The translations under genes were made by a program, and so were the position numbers. The notes beneath the pieces are model-generated. The model did no database searches and had not been told where the DNA came from. It saw nothing but the letters and a program-made list of their open reading frames with translations. From Nitrospinae bacterium CG11_big_fil_rev_8_21_14_0_20_45_15 (GTDB lineage Bacteria > Nitrospinota > Nitrospinia > Nitrospinales > VA-1), in NCBI GenBank assembly GCA_002787235.1, contig PCWG01000026.1:65278-128564 (forward strand): a stretch of 63,287 nt of DNA, written 5' to 3'. Shown here one piece after another: positions 1 to 7,711 of this stretch. Position 1 is the stretch's first letter. Every line of letters starts with the position of its first letter.

Positions 1-962
1 GAATCGCTTCCCGCAGGTTTTTCATCTTCTGGATCGTAGAGAGTGAAATGACCGGCATAGGGGGGAGCACTTAAAATTTCGGCGACATGGGAATCAACTT
101 CAATTGGGGTGCCGACATGAAATTCAACCCCTCCGAAGGAAACATGCTCGAAGGGACCGTTGTATATTGCAATCAGAGAATCGCTACAACAACTGTCTTC
201 GTTTTCCCGTGGTTTGTGGGCAGTCAGGGTGTAGGAGTAAAATTTGATGCCTTCAATTTCTTTCCAGAGATAATCTTTCTGAAGTGAAATACCGTGAAAG
301 CCTATTTCCCTTGCTGTTTTGATGAATGCGCCGAGCGTCATGGCACCGGAAGCGCATTCGCCCCAGAGTTCCCGATTGTTTTGCATTTCCTCGGGAGCTT
401 CTTTGTCCGCAATGATATCGGAGATAACGAAGCGTCCTTCATGCCTTAAAATCCGGAAGATTTCCTTGAAGACCTCTCCTTTGCTCACTGAAAGGTTGAG
501 AACACAATTAGAGGTCACAAGGTGGACGCAACCGTCATCCAAAGGAATTTTTTCTAAAAAGCCGTGTTTGAATTCCACGTTTGAATAACCCAAATTTTCA
601 GCGACCCGAGTTGCATTCTTTGTGGCCTTATGCAACATTTCTTCGGTCATGTCGATGCCGAAAACTCTTCCTTCAGGGCCGACAATTTTAGAGGCAATGA
701 AACAATCAATGCCACCTCCAGAACCGAGATCGGCCATGAACTCGCCAAGTTTTAATCCAGCGCGATCCACGGGACTGCCACAACCGTAAGAAATTTCCCG
801 GACTTCCTGGGGAATGTGTGCCAATGCATTGGGGTCGTAATCAGCCGGACAACACAAGCTTTCCTGTGTCGCAAGTGCCGCTTTGCCGTAAAATTCGCGA
901 ACATCCTCGCGAGTAACGGCTTTATTATTTTCAGTCGATCCGCAACAGGAGTCGTCATTCAT
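1..962 (-). CDS. arsM: ArsM-like arsenite S-adenosylmethyltransferase, 3' end cut by window edge
   Basis: Reads open from an ATG at 962 to the window edge (320 codons, no stop seen), so the C-terminus is missing. The class I SAM-binding motif DLGSGGG is at residues 78-84, followed by an acidic GIDMTEEML strand. Three cysteines sit in the contexts expected for arsenite methyltransferases: C61 (YGCGSP), C153 (SNCVLNL) and C203 (GECASGA), the residues that bind As(III) in ArsM. The tail after about residue 235 is longer than a bare methyltransferase and resembles the C-terminal region of arsenosugar-type ArsM. The family methylates As(III) with SAM in the cytoplasm. It is last in a run DUF362 - ECF sigma - anti-sigma - arsM; 21 bp separate it from the anti-sigma gene. 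An AAGGAA ribosome site lies just upstream. Confidence 0.8.
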   Translation of the reverse strand, partial: MNDDSCCGSTENNKAVTREDVREFYGKAALATQESLCCPADYDPNALAHIPQEVREISYGCGSPVDRAGLKLGEFMADLGSGGGIDCFIASKIVGPEGRVFGIDMTEEMLHKATKNATRVAENLGYSNVEFKHGFLEKIPLDDGCVHLVTSNCVLNLSVSKGEVFKEIFRILRHEGRFVISDIIADKEAPEEMQNNRELWGECASGAMTLGAFIKTAREIGFHGISLQKDYLWKEIEGIKFYSYTLTAHKPRENEDSCCSDSLIAIYNGPFEHVSFGGVEFHVGTPIEVDSHVAEILSAPPYAGHFTLYDPEDEKPAGSD

Positions 963-983
963 GAGTGTTTCCTTCAAATAGAT

Positions 984-1268
984 TCAAGAGTTGGTCTTAA
1001 GAGAGTGTTTGATTTTATATTTCAATTCCGGACGCAATGATACTTCATTTTTCAGATCCGAATCTTCAGCTCCCAGTTTTCTGGCCAGAGTTTTTATAAT
1101 ATCCAATTGTGTTTTGTAACATTGGCAGGCACCACAAATGGCCAAATGTATTTTGATGCGCAATTTCTTGCCAAGAGAAATGCGATGATCCATGCTCTCA
1201 GAAATAAGGGGAGAAGTGTCTTCGCAAGAAATTTTCAACTGTTTGAGTAAAGCCCCGATCATCTTCAT
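984..1268 (-). CDS. small zinc-binding (ZAS/zf-HC2 type) anti-sigma factor
   Basis: A 94-residue soluble protein with the zinc anti-sigma signature H-x3-C-x2-C at H41, C45 and C48, preceded by the usual LISESMD helix and C15. No membrane segment is seen, so this is a cytoplasmic, probably redox- or metal-responsive ZAS protein. Its start overlaps the stop of the upstream sigma-factor gene by 4 bp (ATGA), the classic sigma/anti-sigma translational coupling. By family it should bind and silence the partner ECF factor until zinc is lost or the cysteines react. Its place directly ahead of arsM suggests, as inference, a thiol-reactive or metalloid signal. Confidence 0.75.
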   Translation of the reverse strand: MKMIGALLKQLKISCEDTSPLISESMDHRISLGKKLRIKIHLAICGACQCYKTQLDIIKTLARKLGAEDSDLKNEVSLRPELKYKIKHSLKTNS

Positions 1269-1849
1269 GATTTAGTTTTTTTGTCTTCTTGTTTGCTGAG
1301 CCAATGGGCTTCCAAACATTGTTTCAATTGGTTTCGTGCGCGATGAAGAATGACCCAAAGGTTAGTCGGCTTGATATCAAATTCATTACAAATTTGAGTG
1401 GAGTCAAGGCCGTCCACTTCTTTCATGATAAATATTTGCCTGAATTTTTCTGGAAGCCCGTCAAGGCATCCTTGCAAGTGTCGCGCAAGCTCGTTATTTT
1501 CAGCGGCTTTTTCAGGGTCAAGGCCCCAGTCTTTGGGAAAAATTCTCCAATGCCCTGAAGTGTCATAATCAGGTTCGGTCGAATCATCGTTGTCAGATAG
1601 GTTGAAGCTCATAAGTCGTTTCTGACCACGAAAATGATCCATGATTTTATGCTTCAAAATTCCAAACAACCAGCTTTTTTCAGTTGAGAGTCCGGCAAAG
1701 TTGGATTGCGCCTGAATTGCGGCCATAAAAGTATTTTGTACAATTTCTTCTGCGGAATCCACATCTTTGACACGCAATAACGTGTAGCGGTACATGATGT
1801 CTCCGTAGCGATCGACCCACATATTGCTATCTAGTTTATGGTCACTCAT
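1265..1849 (-). CDS. ECF-type RNA polymerase sigma-70 family factor
   Basis: 194 residues with the two ECF domains. Region 2 lies at about residues 15-80 (a SAEEIVQNTF helix and an SWLFGILKHKIMDHFR stretch). Region 4 lies at about residues 125-182 (LPEKFRQIFIMKEVDG, then the HTH ending in LWVILHRARNQLKQCLE). There is no region 1.1 or 3. The W-V-I-L-H-R-A-R signature and the small ZAS partner resemble the TIGR02943-type ECF group. It lies 12 bp after the DUF362 gene and overlaps the anti-sigma gene. It probably drives its own operon and unlinked targets; no target promoter is assigned here. Confidence 0.85.
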   Translation of the reverse strand: MSDHKLDSNMWVDRYGDIMYRYTLLRVKDVDSAEEIVQNTFMAAIQAQSNFAGLSTEKSWLFGILKHKIMDHFRGQKRLMSFNLSDNDDSTEPDYDTSGHWRIFPKDWGLDPEKAAENNELARHLQGCLDGLPEKFRQIFIMKEVDGLDSTQICNEFDIKPTNLWVILHRARNQLKQCLEAHWLSKQEDKKTKS

Positions 1850-1861
1850 TATGAGACAAAA

Positions 1862-2830
1862 TCAGCGGGCATCTTTCGCAAATTTTTCTTTAAATGCAAT
1901 TTCAATAAATTGTTTGAGAAATGATTTTGCAATGCGAGCTGGGTTGAAGGAAATGTCCATCTTGCGTTGGGCCAATTCAAATCCTGTAACTCGCAGGGCT
2001 TCCAGATCGGTTTCTCCCATCAACTCAATTTGTTCCAAGGATTCAGCTCCATATTTCAATTGGCTGGCGGCAGTCAGGGCGTAAACCTGTTCTTCAGGCA
2101 CTTGTAATATATCAGCGATCAGCCGGTCAATGGCGGTGAGATCAGAGCCCCCTATAAGCAGGCCCAGAGGGTAGGGTGTGCCGTTGATGGGTCCGTTGCC
2201 CTGCATTGCGGTGATGCCGTCTACGATGGTGATGCCGGGCGCAACTTTCCGTGCGATCTCGACGATCAAGCGTCCAAATTTTACCTTATCGTTTTGCACC
2301 AGACAATGCAGAATGGGTTTGCGTTTTCCAATGACAACGCCAAAAAGATTTTTGATCGCGAGGGTCAGTGTCATTTGGCAATGCGATTTGACTTTGGGCA
2401 AATTGACGATCTGGTTGTAGTCGTTCAAAGATCCTGCAATTTTGAGATGAGGAATCTGCTCTAAAGTTTCCATGGCGGTTGGCCTTGTCAGTGATGTCAA
2501 CCGAACGCCGTAGCGTTTTTCAAAGGGACCGTAACCGGCTTTTCGCGCGACCTGCTGTGGGCTGCCTAATGCAGGGCTGTCGGCAATATCAATTTTTTTA
2601 ACGCCAAAGTCATTGAGGACAATGCAAACAGCCTCAACAACTTTAGGGTGTGTGACGACGCATTGCTCGGGTTTGCTGGCACGCAACAGATTGGGTTTCA
2701 GCAGGACACGGTCGCCAGAGCGAAAAAGGGGTGTCGCGGCAGAATGGATGGCAACGGTGTCGCGCACGAACGCAACGATGTCTTCCAGGCAATAGTCGGC
2801 TTGTTTTCTAAGAATTATCTTTGATTTCAT
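1862..2830 (-). CDS. DUF362 family protein
   Basis: A 322-residue protein recognised by the DUF362 pattern: RVLLKPNLL near residue 45, an IADSPALGSP loop, VNLPKVKSHCQMTLTLAIKNLFG near residues 143-165, and IVDGITAMQGNGP near residue 200. The C-terminal 4Fe-4S ferredoxin pair present in many relatives is absent, so it is the short form. The exact reaction of the family is not established. The gene opens the minus-strand run that continues with the sigma, anti-sigma and arsM genes (12-bp spacing to sigma). The ATG at 2830 lies 52 bp downstream of the miaA/slt stop. Confidence 0.75.
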   Translation of the reverse strand: MKSKIILRKQADYCLEDIVAFVRDTVAIHSAATPLFRSGDRVLLKPNLLRASKPEQCVVTHPKVVEAVCIVLNDFGVKKIDIADSPALGSPQQVARKAGYGPFEKRYGVRLTSLTRPTAMETLEQIPHLKIAGSLNDYNQIVNLPKVKSHCQMTLTLAIKNLFGVVIGKRKPILHCLVQNDKVKFGRLIVEIARKVAPGITIVDGITAMQGNGPINGTPYPLGLLIGGSDLTAIDRLIADILQVPEEQVYALTAASQLKYGAESLEQIELMGETDLEALRVTGFELAQRKMDISFNPARIAKSFLKQFIEIAFKEKFAKDAR

Positions 2831-2882
2831 TATTAACCCAAGAATCTGATTATACGTTTTAGAGCGGGAAAGGCAATGACCT

Positions 2883-5051
2883 CTATTTGATTTCTGCTAC
2901 CCGATATAGTTTTTTATAGAGCCAGTAATTTCTAAGCACTTTTTTTACATAGTTTCTTGTTTCGGGGTAAGGAATGGATTCTGTAAATTCATCGCGATCC
3001 TTGATATGTTTGAATCGCTGTTTCCATTTTTTCAAAACGCCGGGACCGGCATTGTATGCGATCAATTTGTAAGCTTTGTTTTTTCCTGTCGATGCTTCCA
3101 ATTGTTTTAAATAAGCCGCACCCAGTCGGATATTTATGCCGGGATCAAAGAGATCGTCATCCTCTTCCAGCGAAACTTTTGTTTTTTGAAGAGCATTTAT
3201 CCGGCGGCCGGTTGCGGGCATGATCTGCATCAGACCCCGTGCTCCTGCAACGGATAAGGCTTCTTCTTCGTAGAGACTTTCTTGCTTGATCAATCCTTTT
3301 ATAAAATTAGGATCGACTTTATTCTTTTTGGCCTCGCTATGGATGATATCCGTGTAAACGGCAGGATAAAAAGTTTTCCAGTAGTCGATGGGTAAGTTTT
3401 TCTCTTCTATCTCTCCGACATGGTTTCGATAAAGTTGCAAGAGTCGGACGGAGTCAGAGAAAGCACCTGCCTCATTATAGAGTTTTGCAAGCCAAACGAC
3501 TCCAGATAAATTTTTCTTGAGATTCTTTTCGAGCAACTTCAACTCTTCTCTTGCATGGGCGAATAGTCCAAGAGAAGTCAACTCTTTGGCCCGCAGGACC
3601 CTTTGTAGTTCATCCTTGGTCACTGTTTTAGCAGGGATGATAGAATTTTTTTGAGCTGTTTCGTTGACAGCTGATTCCTGGAGACCGCGCAGGCCGTAGT
3701 AGGTGTAGGGAAACCGATCGTATACTTCCTGAAATAAGTTTTTGGTATTTTTGTCTTTTCGCTTTTCTGCGGTTTTAGCTTTCCAATACAGGTTATTGAC
3801 GATGTAAAAGCCATCGGGTGCAAGTTTGGCGTTCAGTCCGAAGCGTTCCCAGGCCTTGTCGTATTCCTTGTTTTGATAATAGATCCATCCCAGTCGCCAG
3901 GCCGCCCATTGACCGTCATCTGTCTCACCATGTTGTTCGGCAAGATGGAGAAATTGTTTTCCAGCTTCTTCATAATTGGCTTTATCCTCGTGCATTCGGC
4001 CTAAAATATAATGTGATTTGACCGACCATTTACTGGTTGGATAATCTTTGATTATCTTTGCGAACAGTTCGTTGCTCTCTTTGTTCTGTCCAAGATTCCA
4101 TTGATGCCGAGCGATTTTATACATTGCTTCGGGGATATATTTGCTTCCAGGATAAAATTTTATGAACTGCTGTAATGTCCCAATGGCTTCGGCTCTCTTG
4201 CCCAAGCCGGCTTCGGCACGGGCTTGAATGAAATAAAAGTCCGATGGAAGTGGAGATTTGTTTGCGGATATTTCTTGAACTTCATCCAGTACTTTTTTGT
4301 ATTCGACTTTTTTGAGCAAGGCTCGCAGTCGATCTTCCGTTTCGTCAAGAGTCAACGGAACAGGTTTGAAACCTTTGATGCCTTGAAGCTTTTTTCGCTC
4401 TGCTTGAGCAATCTCTGCATTAGGATGATCGGGATGATTGATGAGTAATTGTTTTAAAATTTCATCGGCGTCTTTAAATTTTTTCAGAAAGATCAGGATT
4501 TGGGCAAGATGCAGTTCCAGTTCGGGTTCAATTTTCTGACTTTTTTTGAAAGTAGTGCGCACGGAAAGTTCTTTCAGAGTATCTTGCAAAATCTGAACAG
4601 ACTCATTTTTTTTATCAAGAGCTTCCAGCAGTCTGGCACGCAGTTGTTGCGCCTCTGGATAGAGGGCTGTTTGCGGGAATTGTTTCAATAACGTTTCAAT
4701 CTGATTGAGAGCTAATGGATATTCCTTCTGCAAGTTGTGCCATTGAGCCAGTTCGTAACGGATATAATCCTCTATCTCGGGATAGGCCTTAAGAGATGCC
4801 TTTAATTTTTCAAAGGCCGATTTCTTATTTTCTCTGACATCCAGGAGAGCTGATAAATAGACGGAACGTTTTTCTTGTGACGATGCGTCAAGCAGGGTGC
4901 GTGCTTTTGCCGAACGATCGTTCATGATGTGCTGACCGGCTTTTTGCAGTTGCGTTCTTTGTGCGAGGACTGCTTTTGGAATGAGAAATAATGAAATTAT
5001 TAAAAGGATGGCAAGTGCTTGTGAAAATTTTGGGACGATCTTGTCACGCAA
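2883..5051 (-). CDS. possible separate start for the soluble lytic transglycosylase (Slt-like), nested in the miaA frame
   Basis: Alternative reading of the second half of the previous entry. TTG 5051, with GGAA about 8 bases upstream, would give a 722-residue protein beginning with a basic stretch, then a hydrophobic core and an AVLA-Q cleavage site. That is a normal Sec signal peptide, which the family needs to reach the periplasm. Mature architecture: TPR-like superhelix, then an SLT catalytic domain in the last 150 residues that cleaves the MurNAc-GlcNAc bond to 1,6-anhydro-MurNAc. No ATG or GTG lies nearby in frame, so this start is inferred from the signal peptide only. Confidence 0.5.
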   Translation of the reverse strand: MRDKIVPKFSQALAILLIISLFLIPKAVLAQRTQLQKAGQHIMNDRSAKARTLLDASSQEKRSVYLSALLDVRENKKSAFEKLKASLKAYPEIEDYIRYELAQWHNLQKEYPLALNQIETLLKQFPQTALYPEAQQLRARLLEALDKKNESVQILQDTLKELSVRTTFKKSQKIEPELELHLAQILIFLKKFKDADEILKQLLINHPDHPNAEIAQAERKKLQGIKGFKPVPLTLDETEDRLRALLKKVEYKKVLDEVQEISANKSPLPSDFYFIQARAEAGLGKRAEAIGTLQQFIKFYPGSKYIPEAMYKIARHQWNLGQNKESNELFAKIIKDYPTSKWSVKSHYILGRMHEDKANYEEAGKQFLHLAEQHGETDDGQWAAWRLGWIYYQNKEYDKAWERFGLNAKLAPDGFYIVNNLYWKAKTAEKRKDKNTKNLFQEVYDRFPYTYYGLRGLQESAVNETAQKNSIIPAKTVTKDELQRVLRAKELTSLGLFAHAREELKLLEKNLKKNLSGVVWLAKLYNEAGAFSDSVRLLQLYRNHVGEIEEKNLPIDYWKTFYPAVYTDIIHSEAKKNKVDPNFIKGLIKQESLYEEEALSVAGARGLMQIMPATGRRINALQKTKVSLEEDDDLFDPGINIRLGAAYLKQLEASTGKNKAYKLIAYNAGPGVLKKWKQRFKHIKDRDEFTESIPYPETRNYVKKVLRNYWLYKKLYRVAEIK

Positions 5052-5939
5052 AGTTTCCGGTGTGTCTTCCGGTGTGACGGGTATGGAAATTGAGTTGGGA
5101 ACTTTTTTAAACCAGGTGATCTGGCGTTTGGCATAGTGCCGGGTTTCCTGTTTTATTTTTTCTATAGCAGTTTCAAGGCTCGATTGCCCGTTGAAAAAGT
5201 CAAGAATCTGCTTGTATCCGATACTTTGGAAAGGTTTCAGGTTGGAGTCCCAGCCTTTTTCTAAAAGGGAGCGTACTTCCTGAACAAGACCTCGTTTTAT
5301 CATTTGATCCACACGTTGATTGATATTTTTATAAAGCGTTTCCCGTTCCCAGTCTAATAGAAAAACCCGATAGTCATGGTTCGAATTTTCTGATTTTTCA
5401 TTTTGATGCAGGTCGGAAAGTTTTTGATTCGTCTGATAGTAAACCGAAAGCGCACGTTCGATTCGTTGTGGGTCGGTTGGTGGTATTTTTTCTGCACTGA
5501 CAGGATCAATTATTGTTAATTCAAGGTGAAGCGCAGGGGCCCCCCGCGTTTTGATTTCTTCCTGAATGCGGGCCTTGATAACTGGATCGATCTGTACCCC
5601 GCAGTCGTAATCTTCGGTCAATACTTTGAGATAAAGTCCGGTCCCACCCACGAGGAGAGGTGTTTTTCCTCGACTGCGGATGTTCTGCATCCTTTGCAGT
5701 GCCCGCATTTTGAAATCAAAGGCAGTGAATTCTTCGTCAGGCTCCAGAATGTCAATGAGATGATGCGGTATTCTTGCCATCAATTCTGATGCAGGCTTGG
5801 CGGTACCGATATCAAAGTATTTATAGACTTGCAAGGAGTCGGCACTGATGATTTCCGATTCGAGTCTTTCAGCCAATGCGATGGCGGTTTCGGTTTTTTT
5901 AGATCCGGTCGGCCCGGCTAATATGAGAATAGGAGGCAT
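2883..5939 (-). CDS. miaA: MiaA tRNA dimethylallyltransferase running in frame into a TPR-rich periplasmic lytic transglycosylase
   Basis: One uninterrupted reading frame codes two proteins that are normally separate. From ATG 5939 (preceded by GGAAAG) about 290 residues are MiaA, which isopentenylates A37 of tRNAs: SADSLQVYK substrate loop, VGGTGLYLK, QSIGYKQI and the closing KRQITWFKK. The P-loop reads GPTGSKKT; the glycine usual before the lysine is a lysine. No stop follows. A hydrophobic segment ending AVLAQ looks like a signal peptide, then come about 500 residues of TPR-like helices and a C-terminal Slt domain (KQESLYEEEA catalytic Glu, GARGLMQIMPAT, AYNAGPG). A TTG at 5051 could start the transglycosylase separately. 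The frame also extends upstream to 6002, but MiaA homology begins at 5939 and overlaps trmN6 by 41 bp. Confidence 0.85.
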   Translation of the reverse strand: MPPILILAGPTGSKKTETAIALAERLESEIISADSLQVYKYFDIGTAKPASELMARIPHHLIDILEPDEEFTAFDFKMRALQRMQNIRSRGKTPLLVGGTGLYLKVLTEDYDCGVQIDPVIKARIQEEIKTRGAPALHLELTIIDPVSAEKIPPTDPQRIERALSVYYQTNQKLSDLHQNEKSENSNHDYRVFLLDWERETLYKNINQRVDQMIKRGLVQEVRSLLEKGWDSNLKPFQSIGYKQILDFFNGQSSLETAIEKIKQETRHYAKRQITWFKKVPNSISIPVTPEDTPETLRDKIVPKFSQALAILLIISLFLIPKAVLAQRTQLQKAGQHIMNDRSAKARTLLDASSQEKRSVYLSALLDVRENKKSAFEKLKASLKAYPEIEDYIRYELAQWHNLQKEYPLALNQIETLLKQFPQTALYPEAQQLRARLLEALDKKNESVQILQDTLKELSVRTTFKKSQKIEPELELHLAQILIFLKKFKDADEILKQLLINHPDHPNAEIAQAERKKLQGIKGFKPVPLTLDETEDRLRALLKKVEYKKVLDEVQEISANKSPLPSDFYFIQARAEAGLGKRAEAIGTLQQFIKFYPGSKYIPEAMYKIARHQWNLGQNKESNELFAKIIKDYPTSKWSVKSHYILGRMHEDKANYEEAGKQFLHLAEQHGETDDGQWAAWRLGWIYYQNKEYDKAWERFGLNAKLAPDGFYIVNNLYWKAKTAEKRKDKNTKNLFQEVYDRFPYTYYGLRGLQESAVNETAQKNSIIPAKTVTKDELQRVLRAKELTSLGLFAHAREELKLLEKNLKKNLSGVVWLAKLYNEAGAFSDSVRLLQLYRNHVGEIEEKNLPIDYWKTFYPAVYTDIIHSEAKKNKVDPNFIKGLIKQESLYEEEALSVAGARGLMQIMPATGRRINALQKTKVSLEEDDDLFDPGINIRLGAAYLKQLEASTGKNKAYKLIAYNAGPGVLKKWKQRFKHIKDRDEFTESIPYPETRNYVKKVLRNYWLYKKLYRVAEIK

Positions 5940-6618
5940 AAATGCTTTCCATGTGGGAGGTGTACAGTCCGTTTTCCTGATAAACGTAGAGTGGTGGTTC
6001 AATACTACAATCGGATTGCCTGCTTTTCAAACTTTCGAGTAAAAATATTTTTGCGGGAGCCTTGTTTGTTCCGTGGATAAAACGAAGCCGCGAAGGATAC
6101 AGATCATTCTCTGGTAATTGCACCATGGCATCTGCCAGCCGTTTGGGTGGATAGGCGATAATGAAGCGACCTCCTTTTTTTAGCAAGCTGGCGGCAATAC
6201 GTGACAGTTTTGCCAAATCGAGTTTCAATTCATGCCTGGCAATGGCTTTCTCTGAGTTGAGATTCATTCTCCCTGTATTGATCTGGCGATAGGGAGGATT
6301 GGACACAATGACATCAAAAGATGCTTTTCTCAATTGCAGAGCAGTTTCAAGAATATCTCCCTCCAGTATTTGAATGCGGTCGGTAAATCCTTTTTCTTCT
6401 ATGTTTGTTCTTGCAAGTAGAGCGAGAGTGGGCTGGATTTCAGCGGCAATGAATTGGCTGTCTTGAGATTTGCTTGCAAGCAGAAGGGGAATGATCCCGC
6501 AACCGGTCCCAATATCCAGAACCTGCGATTCAGGGGAGAGGGTCAGAAAATCAGCAATCAGAAAAGGCTCAATCGAATAGCGATAGCCTTCAGCATTTTG
6601 TCTCAAGGGTGTTTGCAC
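5899..6618 (-). CDS. trmN6: TrmN6-like tRNA1(Val) A37 N6-methyltransferase
   Basis: 239 residues with the SAM motif DIGTGCGIIPLLLA from residue 35 and the adenine-N6 catalytic motif NPPY at 106-109, followed by RQINTGRMN as in YfiC/TrmN6 proteins. By family it methylates A37 of a tRNA, although related enzymes act on other adenines. The start is a GTG at 6618; an in-frame TGA 39 bp upstream leaves no ATG alternative. The 3' end overlaps the miaA start by 41 bp, placing two enzymes that act at tRNA position 37 under one transcript. Confidence 0.8.
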   Translation of the reverse strand: MQTPLRQNAEGYRYSIEPFLIADFLTLSPESQVLDIGTGCGIIPLLLASKSQDSQFIAAEIQPTLALLARTNIEEKGFTDRIQILEGDILETALQLRKASFDVIVSNPPYRQINTGRMNLNSEKAIARHELKLDLAKLSRIAASLLKKGGRFIIAYPPKRLADAMVQLPENDLYPSRLRFIHGTNKAPAKIFLLESLKSRQSDCSIEPPLYVYQENGLYTSHMESIYASYSHISRADRI

Positions 6619-6754
6619 GGCGAGAATGGGTTTTTTGAATTTTAATACGATCGGATATCAATTGTGCAGGGAGAATGAATTGAATACCAGTATAAATTAT
6701 TTTTCCGTTTCAAAGGCAATCAAAATGTAAAGAACTTCTGATTTTTTTATTTTC

Positions 6755-7711
6755 TTAAAAAGGCCATAAACTCTTTTTCTTATCACTCAAAAGAATTGCC
6801 GCTGTTTCGGATTGATAAATGATCGGCAAGTGTCTGAGTACCACCAGAGTCCCCTTTTCAGGTGCGATAATTTCTTCCAGAATTTTTCCCGACAAAGGAT
6901 CTGTGATGATGCCGATGACTTCTCCTTGTTTGAGAAATTTCCCAACGGATGTTTTGGGTTGAAACAGGCCAGGGTTTTGATTGCGAATGATCACTTCCCT
7001 GTTTGATGTGAAGAAAAGCAGTTCACTATTTGCTTCAAACTTTTTGTTTTGTCTTAAAATTTTCAGGACAAGTAGAATGTTTAATATTCCTTGAAAAGCC
7101 AGGTCGCAATAGTTCTGTGATAATGAGCCCAAACTGCCTCCGCTGAAAATGAGAGCGGGGGTTTGTTTGTCGTCCCATTGCGAAAAGAGTTGCGCCCTGT
7201 GAGTGGGGGTCGGGCAGATTTCTCTCAGAATGGGAAGGCCGGAAGCAAAAGCCATTTTTCTTTCTTCACTATGGGCTTTGTAACATTGCAAATGGGGGGT
7301 GTCTTCATAGTGACGTGCTCCTGAGTTGATCAGGATCCCCGCATGCGCATCGAAGATTTCTTCATAGACGGCGCGTGCCATCTGTTCTTCGGGTTCGCCC
7401 TGGCGACTGCCGGGGAATGACAGGTTGGAGTCGAGGCCATCGGCGGGCCAGACATGCAGTCCGGTTTGCGATGCTGGGACATTCAGGGTTGGAAATATTT
7501 GAATCTTCCCTTGAATTTTATATTCAGAACTTTCGTCATTTTCAATGCGATCAAGGAACTCGATGAGCCTTGCGCAGATATGCAAAGCGTTGAAGTTGTC
7601 GCCATGAAGAGCCCCGACGATGGCGAAGCTGTCGCGTGGGCTGGCACCTTGCCACTGGAATTTGTAGAGGTCAATGGAGGCGGATTCCAGGGTGATGAGT
7701 TTAGTCTTCAT
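6755..7711 (-). CDS. AstE/AspA-family protein with degenerate active site (probable pseudoenzyme)
   Basis: 318 residues, clearly paralogous to the gene just upstream: same length, same GALHGDN loop position and the same C-terminal beta domain (KQGEVIGIITDPLSG). M14-type succinylglutamate desuccinylase/aspartoacylase proteins bind zinc through H-G-N-E plus a later His and use a catalytic Glu. Here the first motif reads H36-G-D-N39, so the Glu ligand is gone. H124 (FDAHAG) is kept, and the residue matching the catalytic Glu is F190 (ALIFSGG). It overlaps the paralogue's stop by 11 bp, so the two are co-translated. Role unknown; a regulatory or scaffolding subunit is the simplest guess. Confidence 0.7.
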   Translation of the reverse strand: MKTKLITLESASIDLYKFQWQGASPRDSFAIVGALHGDNFNALHICARLIEFLDRIENDESSEYKIQGKIQIFPTLNVPASQTGLHVWPADGLDSNLSFPGSRQGEPEEQMARAVYEEIFDAHAGILINSGARHYEDTPHLQCYKAHSEERKMAFASGLPILREICPTPTHRAQLFSQWDDKQTPALIFSGGSLGSLSQNYCDLAFQGILNILLVLKILRQNKKFEANSELLFFTSNREVIIRNQNPGLFQPKTSVGKFLKQGEVIGIITDPLSGKILEEIIAPEKGTLVVLRHLPIIYQSETAAILLSDKKKSLWPF

